From: DASZPL01 sp035550315
Lineage (GTDB): Bacteria; Actinomycetota; Actinomycetes; JAFAQI01
Direction of reading: 5' to 3'
NCBI GenBank assembly: GCA_035550315.1
Contig: DASZPL010000141.1
Coordinates: 1 to 12,136 of the forward strand
Length of the DNA stretch: 12,136 nucleotides
A program made the translations under genes and the position numbers. Shown here one piece after another: positions 6,787 to 12,136 of the stretch. A model generated the notes under the pieces. The model had not been told where the DNA came from, searched no databases, and was given only the letters and a program-made list of their open reading frames with translations. Numbering within the stretch: position 1 is the stretch's first letter; each line of letters begins with the position of its first letter.

Positions 6787-7863
6787 ATGAAGGTGGCGCA
6801 CTACATCGACCGCTGGCTCGACCTGTCCGCCGGGTTCGTCGCGGCGCACGTCCGGAACTCGCGCCATCGGTCGGTCGTCATCAGCCGGCAGGGGTGGTGG
6901 CACCTAGAGGCCTACGACCTGCGCCCGCGCTACACGCTGTGCCATCTGCGCGACCGCGTCCCCGACCGCTACAAGTACGCCGCGCTGCGGGCGCAGCTCG
7001 GACCGCTGCTCGCGCTCACCCGTAGCGAACTGCTCCACGTCCACTTCGGCTACGCCGCCCCGGACGTGCTCGACAGCGTCGGCCGCCGCCCGTACGTGCT
7101 CTCGCTGCACGGCCAGGACGTCACCGGCCTGGTCACCGAGAAACCCGGCTACTACGACCGGGTCGTCGGCCGGGTGGACGCCGCGATCGTCCCGTCCCGG
7201 TTCCTCGGCACCGCCGCCAAGGCCGTCGGGTTCACCGACGAGCAGATCCGGGTGATCCCCAGCGGCGTCGACACCGAGTTCTTCTCGCCCGCGCCGCTGC
7301 CCGACGGACCGCCGACGATCACCTACGTCGGGCGCCTGGTCGAGAAGAAGGGACTGGACGTCCTGCTCGCGGCCTGGCCCGAGGTGCTCGCGGACGTGCC
7401 CGACGCCCGGCTGCGGGTGCTGGGCGACGGTGATCTCGCGCCGCTGCTCGCCGAGCCGCCGCCGTCGGTGACGCATCTGCGGCCGCAGGTGGCGCGCCGT
7501 CACGACCAGGTCCGCGACGAGCTGCGGCGGGCGAGCGTCGTCGTCACGCCGAGCCGGACCGGCCGGACCGGGGACGCGGAGAGCCTGCTGCTGGTCAACC
7601 TGGAGGCCGGCGCGACCGGGCGGCCGGTGGTGTCGACCCGTCACGGCGGCATCCCGGAGTACGTCGAGGACGGGCGTACCGGGCTGCTGGTCCCCGAAGC
7701 GGACCCGTCGGCCCTCGCGGACGCGCTCGTCCGGCTGCTGCGTGACCGTGACCTCGCGGGCCGGCTCGGGGCGGCGGCGATCGACCACGTGGCGCAGTGG
7801 GACGTGCGCCGCTGCACCGCCCGGGTCGACGCCCTCTACGAAGAGCTGCCGCGCCGACGGTGA
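6787..7863 (+). CDS. GT4 family glycosyltransferase
   Basis: 358 residues from the ATG at 6787 (MKVAHYIDRW, a typical GT4 first strand); an in-frame ATG at 6772 would add five residues. This is a complete GT-B fold. The N-terminal acceptor domain contains LLHVHFGYAAPD (82-93) and LSLHGQDVTG (105-114), and the conserved linker is VIPSGVDTEFFSP (156-168). The donor domain has TYVGRLVEKKGLDVLL (179-194), LRVLGDGDL (209-217) and the catalytic/nucleotide E-x7-E pair at E265 and E273, followed by GRPVVSTRHGGIPEYV (278-293). It resembles colanic-acid-type (WcaL-like) transferases. It would add a sugar to the lipid-linked glycan on the cytoplasmic side. It is a single plus-strand gene between two minus-strand units, and its last 28 bp overlap the end of the convergent GT2 gene. 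Donor sugar and linkage are unknown. Confidence 0.92.
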   Translation: MKVAHYIDRWLDLSAGFVAAHVRNSRHRSVVISRQGWWHLEAYDLRPRYTLCHLRDRVPDRYKYAALRAQLGPLLALTRSELLHVHFGYAAPDVLDSVGRRPYVLSLHGQDVTGLVTEKPGYYDRVVGRVDAAIVPSRFLGTAAKAVGFTDEQIRVIPSGVDTEFFSPAPLPDGPPTITYVGRLVEKKGLDVLLAAWPEVLADVPDARLRVLGDGDLAPLLAEPPPSVTHLRPQVARRHDQVRDELRRASVVVTPSRTGRTGDAESLLLVNLEAGATGRPVVSTRHGGIPEYVEDGRTGLLVPEADPSALADALVRLLRDRDLAGRLGAAAIDHVAQWDVRRCTARVDALYEELPRRR

Positions 7864-8792
7864 GCCGCGGGGCGGAAGTGGCCGCCCTCGACGGGTACGA
7901 CGAGCGCGGTCACCATTCCCCGGACCATGCCGCCGAGCCTCAGCACGGAACCCGCCGCTCGCAGCCAGTCGCGCTTGCCGAGCTCGCGGCCGATCGAGGC
8001 GAGCCCCCAGCGCCACAGGTCGTCGGCGGCGACCACCCGGAACCGGCGGCGGTCGGTGCGCGCCAGCTTCGCCAGCCGGGCACCGGCGCCGCGGCCGTAG
8101 CTGTGCTGGAGCGCGATGTACTGGCGGGCCCGCCGCCAGTGCTCGTGGTAGGCCGCGGCGGCGGGCTCGTACCAGCCGTGCGCGCCGGTCGCCAGCACCC
8201 GGTCGAGCAGGTCGGGGTCCTCGCCCGCCGGCCAGCGGGTGCCCGGCCCCATCGCCTCGTCGAACCCGCCGACCTGCGCGAGCACGGCGCGATGCATCCC
8301 GAGGTTCGCGCTGTGACCGAGCACCCCGCCGGAGCTCGCGTCGTACTCCTGAGGTGACGGGTCGTCCTTGACCGTCAGCGACAGCGTCCCCTGCCCCTCG
8401 GGCAGGTCGATCCGGCCGGCGACGAACGCCGCACCCGGGTGGGAGGCGAGCGCGCGTGCCATCGCATCGGCCCATCCGGGGCGCACCCGCACGTCGTCGT
8501 CGACGAAGGCGACGAGGTCGTGGGCGGCCTTCCGCCACCCGAGGTTGCGGGCCCGCGACACTCCTCGCTCGTCGGCGACGAGCAACGTTGCGCCGTGCCG
8601 GCGGGCGACCTGCCAGACCGGCTCCGGTTCGGCCGAGCCCGACTCGACGACGACGAGCTCGTCGAAGTCCGCCAGCGCCGCGCGCAGGCTGACCAGTGCC
8701 GCGTCGAGCAGCTCGGGTCGCCCGCAGGTCGCCACGACCACCGACAAGGGCGGCCGCGGCCGGCGTGTCACGTCGACGCCGCTGGTGCTCAC
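7836..8792 (-). CDS. GT2 family glycosyltransferase (downstream paralogue of a pair)
   Basis: 318 residues, GTG start overlapping the stop of the preceding GT2 gene (GTGA). GT-A fold signals: LSVVVATCGRPELL (16-29), GVSRARNLGW (77-86), and a metal-binding triple Asp in VAFVDDD (94-100). The acceptor-side segment is GGFDEAMGPG (175-184) with GEDPDLLDR (190-198), then YEPAAAAYHEHW (208-219). The C-terminal 90 residues contain SYGRGAGARLAKLARTDRRR (231-250) and VPVEGGHFRP (299-308), both shared with the upstream neighbour, so the two arose by duplication. C-terminal hydrophobic helices (about 281-300) could dock it to the membrane. It is probably a sugar transferase acting consecutively with its paralogue. 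The 3' end runs antisense into the last 28 bp of the convergent GT4 gene, with no room for a dedicated terminator. Confidence 0.9.
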   Translation of the reverse strand: MSTSGVDVTRRPRPPLSVVVATCGRPELLDAALVSLRAALADFDELVVVESGSAEPEPVWQVARRHGATLLVADERGVSRARNLGWRKAAHDLVAFVDDDVRVRPGWADAMARALASHPGAAFVAGRIDLPEGQGTLSLTVKDDPSPQEYDASSGGVLGHSANLGMHRAVLAQVGGFDEAMGPGTRWPAGEDPDLLDRVLATGAHGWYEPAAAAYHEHWRRARQYIALQHSYGRGAGARLAKLARTDRRRFRVVAADDLWRWGLASIGRELGKRDWLRAAGSVLRLGGMVRGMVTALVVPVEGGHFRPAAHRRRGSSS

Positions 8793-9700
8793 TCGTGCGC
8801 CCGGTAGTGGCCATCGTCGATGGGGACGAACAGCGCCCGCAGCAGCCCGACCGGCATCGCGACCAGCCGGAGCAACGTCCCGAGAGCCGGGTAGCCCTGG
8901 CCGGCCCGCAGTTCGCGCATCAGCTCGCGCCCGCTTCCACCGAAGTAGTCAGCGGTCACCAACCGGGCGCGTCGCCGGTCCAGCCGCCACAGCTTGGCCA
9001 GCCGGGCGCCGGCGCCGTACCCGTAGCGGAGGTCGAGCAGCAGCAGCCGGCGAGGCCCGCGCCACTGCGCGTGCCAGGCGAGTGCCTTCGGCTCGTAGCG
9101 GCCGGCGTAGCCGGCCGCAAAGCAACGGTCGAACAGGTCGTGCTCCGGCGCGGCACCGAACCGCCCGCCGGTGCCCATCGACTCGTCCCATCCGCCGATG
9201 CGGTCGAGGACCGGCCGCCGGATCGCCAGGCTCGCGCCGTGGCCGAGGTTGCCGACGCTCGTCGCGTCGTAGGTTGCCGGGAGGTCGTCGCGTTTGATCG
9301 CGACATCGCGTGAGGGCTGCTCGCCGTCCGGCGGCAACACCCGGCCGGTGACGAAGCCGATGTCCTCGCCCGCCGTCACGGCGGCGGCGAGGGCGTCGCG
9401 CCAGCCGGCGTCGACGACCACGTCGTCGTCGGTGAACAGGACGACCGCGTGGCGGCCGGCCCGCCAGCCGGCGTTGCGCGCCCGGTTGACGCCGGGAAGC
9501 GGGCATCGAACGACGCGCGCCGCAGCGCCCGTCGCGACCGCGGCCACGGCGTCGCCGTCCGTGGAGGCGCTGTCGACCACGACGAGCTCGTCGTCGGGGC
9601 GCAGCGCGCCGCGAACCGACGCGAGACACGCCGCCAGCTGCTGCGGGCGGTCGCGGGTCGGCACCACGACGGTCACCGCGGTGACCCCGCTCTCCTGCAC
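8789..9700 (-). CDS. GT2 family glycosyltransferase (upstream paralogue of a pair)
   Basis: 303 residues from a GTG at 9700. The frame stays open to 9865, but the extra sequence is arginine/alanine-rich, unlike the family, and overlaps the divergent Wzz-like gene; the chosen start puts the first GT2 strand (VTVVVPTRDRP, residues 9-19) near the N-terminus as in the paralogue. Motifs: GVNRARNAGWRAG (70-82), VVLFTDDD with the metal-binding triple Asp (86-93), GGWDESMGTGG (169-179), PEHDLFDR (185-192), and the C-terminal YGYGAGARLAKLWRLDRRR (226-244) and VPIDDGHYR (292-300). The enzyme would use a nucleotide sugar at the cytoplasmic membrane face. CAGTCT at 9712-9707 lies 6 nt before the GTG, a possible leaderless promoter. 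It is the first gene of a two-gene minus-strand unit. Specificity is unknown. Confidence 0.89.
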   Translation of the reverse strand: MQESGVTAVTVVVPTRDRPQQLAACLASVRGALRPDDELVVVDSASTDGDAVAAVATGAAARVVRCPLPGVNRARNAGWRAGRHAVVLFTDDDVVVDAGWRDALAAAVTAGEDIGFVTGRVLPPDGEQPSRDVAIKRDDLPATYDATSVGNLGHGASLAIRRPVLDRIGGWDESMGTGGRFGAAPEHDLFDRCFAAGYAGRYEPKALAWHAQWRGPRRLLLLDLRYGYGAGARLAKLWRLDRRRARLVTADYFGGSGRELMRELRAGQGYPALGTLLRLVAMPVGLLRALFVPIDDGHYRAHE

Positions 9701-9788
9701 CGCCGCAGACTGCCACACGCACCCGAGACGGACGCCCACGGAGCGGACCTCGGCACGTCCAACGGCCGCTCCCGGTAGCGTGGCGCGC
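9701..9788. promoter_or_regulatory. Divergent promoter region between GT2 pair and Wzz-like gene
   Basis: An 88-bp spacer and the longest gap between genes here. On the plus strand TAGCGT (9776-9781) matches the actinobacterial -10 TAnnnT and ends 7 nt before a GTG at 9789, a classic leaderless arrangement. On the minus strand CAGTCT (9712-9707) ends 6 nt before the GTG at 9700. Neither has a clear -35 hexamer at 16-18 bp, and no Shine-Dalgarno is seen for either gene. No operator-like palindrome was recognised. Confidence 0.42.
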
Positions 9789-10424
9789 GTGCTGGCCGAC
9801 GAGGTGAGGACCGCTCCGCGTCCCCGCAGGCGCCTCCCGATCGAGGTCAGCGCCCTGACCGTCATCCTCGCGCTGGTGCTCTCGCTGCTGGCCGGAGCCG
9901 GCGCGGCGCTCTACCAGCGGTCGAAGCCGACCCACTACATCAGCTACTCGATCATGCTGATCGACCAGCCGCTGCAGGTGCTCCAGGACACCGGCGACGC
10001 GACGCTCGCCAAGCTCCAGCGGCTGCGCTTCTACTACGCCGGCCTGCTCCAGACGCAGGTCATCTCGGCCCCGGTCGCGCAGCAGGTCGGCCTCCCGGTC
10101 GGCGAGATCGAGGGAGCACTGAGCTCGCTGATGTCGCCGTCGACGTTCACGATCGACCTGTTCGCCCAGGGCCAGAACCCGCAGCAGGCGGAGACGATCG
10201 CCCAGGCCGCGACCAACGAGCTGATCACCTACGTCCGCCAGCAGCAGTCGAAGCTCGGCATCCCGTCACCCGATCGGGTGACGCTCACCGAGGTCAGCAA
10301 CCCCGGGCTCGGTATCAAGGTGGCCGTGTCGACGAAGAAGGAGCTGGTCTCGGCAGGGGTCGCCTTCGTCGTGGTGTGCGCAGCGTTCCTGATCGTCGCG
10401 GACCTGCTGCGCCGTCGCTGGTAG
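9789..10424 (+). CDS. Wzz/YveK-like polysaccharide chain-length or co-polymerase membrane protein
   Basis: 211 residues from the GTG at 9789, chosen because a -10-like TAGCGT sits 7 nt upstream; GTG 9780 would add three residues. Topology is that of Wzz proteins: a basic N-terminal tail (RPRRR, 11-15), helix one at about 20-42, an extracytoplasmic stretch of about 140 residues, helix two at about 186-206, and a short basic cytoplasmic end (RRRW). The segment just after helix one (SYSIMLIDQPLQV, 52-64) and the helical QQAETIAQAATNELITYV (132-149) match the family's pattern. The proline-rich motif that normally precedes helix two is reduced to NPG (171-173), and there is no tyrosine kinase domain. 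It would influence polymer length or assembly with the following gene product, whose start is 26 bp downstream. Similarity is topological and motif-weak, so the call is moderately sure. Confidence 0.75.
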   Translation: MLADEVRTAPRPRRRLPIEVSALTVILALVLSLLAGAGAALYQRSKPTHYISYSIMLIDQPLQVLQDTGDATLAKLQRLRFYYAGLLQTQVISAPVAQQVGLPVGEIEGALSSLMSPSTFTIDLFAQGQNPQQAETIAQAATNELITYVRQQQSKLGIPSPDRVTLTEVSNPGLGIKVAVSTKKELVSAGVAFVVVCAAFLIVADLLRRRW

Positions 10425-10450
10425 CCGGCGAAAGCCGCGGGGCGTAACCA

Positions 10451-12136
10451 ATGGGCGTACTGCTGATCGACGGCGGCACGCTGCTCGGCGTATTGATCTG
10501 CCTGTACTCCCGCCCGACGGCGGTGGTCGGGCTGCTCGTGGCCTCCACGATGCTCGTCCCCGCGACGCTCGTCGCGCCGCACATGCTCACCTCCTACGCG
10601 ACCGTCAACCACGTCCTGATCGGCGCGGCGGCGGTGCGCCTGGCGACGATGGGCAAGCAGGGCGGCTGGAACCGGCTGTTCCGGTCCACCCCGCTGCATC
10701 TGGCGCTGGCGCTGCTCGTCGTGACATGGACGACCAACGGGCTGGCGTTCGCACCCCCCGGCGGCATCCCCACGGTCGGTTTGCAGCGCTTGATCAACCT
10801 GGCGTTCGTCGCCGGCTTCTACGTCGTGATGCTCGCGTTGTGCCGATGGGTCGACAACCCGCGGTTCGTCGTGAAGACGGTGCTGGTCAGCTTCGGTGTG
10901 TCGGCGGCGATCGCGATCCTCGAGCACTTCACCAGGCAGTCCTACGGCGAGCACCTGTTCAACCTCGCCGGCGAGGCCGGGTCTACGACGGCCGCGCACG
11001 TGCTGGAGACCCGCGCCGGGCACCTGCGGGTGCGCTCGAGCGCCGAGTTCGCCCTGGGCTATGCGTGGGTGGCGATCATGGTGCTGCCGCTCGCCACCAT
11101 CTACCTGCTGCGGGCCAAGCGCTTGGTGACGTGGAGCATCCCGCTGATGCTCCTGACGTTCGCCGCGATCTACTGGACCTACGCCCGCAGCGCCGCGGCC
11201 GCGATCCCGGTCGTCTTCATCCTGCTGGCGATCCTGCTCATGGAACGCCGCGCCGTGCTGCTCGCCTCGTCGAGCGTGCTGGTGGCGGTCGGGTTGTTCT
11301 TCTTTGACGGAGCGATCCGGCATCACCTGTCGCTGAAGACCGACCAGGGATCGGTCGGCGTCCGCTTCCAGCGGCTGCCGCCGATCCTCGACGCGGTCTC
11401 CCACCACGCCTACCTCGGCCTCGGCATCGGCGGGTTGCAGACGATCGGCGTACCGACGACCGACAACTTCTACCTCTACGCCTACGGGGACACCGGCGCG
11501 GTCGGCGCGGCCATCCTGCTCGTCGTGTGCGTCACCGCACTCGTCCAGTCCTGCCGCGGCATCCGGCTGCTCGACAAGACCCGGCGCACCATCGTCGTGG
11601 GCTGCGCTCTCGGCTTCCTCGCGTTCTTGTTCAGCGGCCTGGTCGACGACGCGCTGTTGCTGAGCCAGCCGGCCGAGCTCGCGATGCTCATGGTGGCGCT
11701 CGCCACCGCGACCGCGGAGCCGGAGCTCGGCCGGGCGCTGATGCCGAAATGGTCGTTCCGGCGGATCGTGACGTTCTCCTCGGCCGGCGCGCTCGTCGGC
11801 CTGGCGGCGATGCTGCTCGCCCCGGTCACGGTTTCCCAGGAGCGGCAGTTCTCGACGGTGACGCCGCAGCGCAACACCGGCGTCTACGACGCGGTCACCT
11901 CGGGTCGGCTGCTGATCGCCACGGTCTGCCAGGTGGCCGACGACCTCCAGCAGTCGATGGGGGTGCACATCTCATGTCTGGACGACTACGGCGCGGCCGG
12001 TGTCGGCACGATGCGGATCAGCTCGCCGAGTGCCGATCGGACGCTCGCGGCGTACTCCCACCTGACCGCGACGCTGCGCCAGGCCTCCTACCTCGACGCG
12101 TTCCAGACCCTCGTCTACACCCCACCGGTGAAGTCC
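10451..12136 (+). CDS. O-antigen ligase / Wzy-polymerase-like membrane protein with C-terminal extension (3' end outside window)
   Basis: The frame opened by the ATG at 10451 has no stop up to the window's end: 562 residues so far. About ten or more hydrophobic helices fill residues 1-460. The functional loop is recognisable: RVRSSAEFALGYAW (193-206), YARSAAAA (244-251), then GVRFQRLPPILDA (303-315), HHAYLGLGIGGLQ (318-330) and TTDNFYLYAYGDTGAVG (336-352). This arginine, H-x-G-x-G and T-D-N-x-Y pattern is that of the Wzy_C / O-antigen ligase family, which transfers or polymerises undecaprenyl-linked glycan outside the membrane. After the last helix (about 437-460) an apparently extracytoplasmic tail of at least 100 residues continues (TPQRNTGVYDAVTSGRLL and two cysteines, C493 and C509). 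The tail is not usual for the family. It follows the Wzz-like gene by 26 bp, so the two are probably co-transcribed. Ligase versus polymerase cannot be decided here. Confidence 0.85.
   Translation, partial: MGVLLIDGGTLLGVLICLYSRPTAVVGLLVASTMLVPATLVAPHMLTSYATVNHVLIGAAAVRLATMGKQGGWNRLFRSTPLHLALALLVVTWTTNGLAFAPPGGIPTVGLQRLINLAFVAGFYVVMLALCRWVDNPRFVVKTVLVSFGVSAAIAILEHFTRQSYGEHLFNLAGEAGSTTAAHVLETRAGHLRVRSSAEFALGYAWVAIMVLPLATIYLLRAKRLVTWSIPLMLLTFAAIYWTYARSAAAAIPVVFILLAILLMERRAVLLASSSVLVAVGLFFFDGAIRHHLSLKTDQGSVGVRFQRLPPILDAVSHHAYLGLGIGGLQTIGVPTTDNFYLYAYGDTGAVGAAILLVVCVTALVQSCRGIRLLDKTRRTIVVGCALGFLAFLFSGLVDDALLLSQPAELAMLMVALATATAEPELGRALMPKWSFRRIVTFSSAGALVGLAAMLLAPVTVSQERQFSTVTPQRNTGVYDAVTSGRLLIATVCQVADDLQQSMGVHISCLDDYGAAGVGTMRISSPSADRTLAAYSHLTATLRQASYLDAFQTLVYTPPVKS

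Noticed and set aside
6904..8814. 636-residue open frame on the minus strand
   Set aside because: It overlaps the GT4 gene antisense and the GT2 gene in another frame, and is arginine-rich with no motif.
10229..11968. 579-residue open frame on the minus strand
   Set aside because: It is antisense to the ligase-like gene, is dominated by Arg, Asp, His, Gln and Glu with no domain or hydrophobic core, and is the usual high-GC shadow of a real gene.

Overview
The window is 12.1 kb of very GC-rich DNA, packed almost end to end with genes. GTG starts are frequent and four neighbouring gene pairs overlap by 4 bp (ATGA or GTGA). Composition, start usage and the mix of families point to a member of the Actinomycetota; genus cannot be told from sequence alone. 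Every recognisable gene belongs to surface or extracellular polysaccharide assembly. No rRNA, tRNA, CRISPR array, insertion sequence or phage gene is visible. The largest gap between genes is about 90 bp.

Layout. (1) 1-599, plus strand: the C-terminal part of a GT4 glycosyltransferase, cut by the window edge. (2) 588-678: a nested inverted repeat between convergent genes, whose two arms each contain one gene's stop codon. (3) 6749-666, minus strand: a five-gene series reading membrane-anchored SAM methyltransferase, Wzm-type ABC permease, Wzt-type ATPase with a C-terminal carbohydrate-binding-like domain, two-domain sulfotransferase, and a GT2-methyltransferase fusion. The last four are chained by 4-bp stop/start overlaps. 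(4) 6787-7863, plus: a complete GT4 glycosyltransferase, divergent from the methyltransferase. (5) 9700-7836, minus: two overlapping paralogous GT2 glycosyltransferases; the second runs 28 bp into the 3' end of the convergent GT4 gene. (6) 9789-12136, plus: a Wzz-like two-helix membrane protein, then an O-antigen ligase/polymerase-like membrane protein. The latter is open to the window's end and carries an unusual extracytoplasmic C-terminal extension.

How the genes may work together (inference). The GT4 and GT2 enzymes would build a lipid-linked glycan in the cytoplasm. The methyltransferases and sulfotransferase would decorate or cap it. Wzm/Wzt would export it, with the Wzt C-domain perhaps reading the cap. 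The Wzz-like and ligase/polymerase-like proteins would set length, polymerise or attach it outside the membrane. Finding ABC-exporter genes beside Wzz/Wzy-type genes, with a sulfotransferase translationally coupled to the ATPase, is the most interesting biology here. The best sequence-level oddities are the nested palindrome carrying two stop codons, and a sulfotransferase whose N-terminal half looks like a decayed copy of its own catalytic core.
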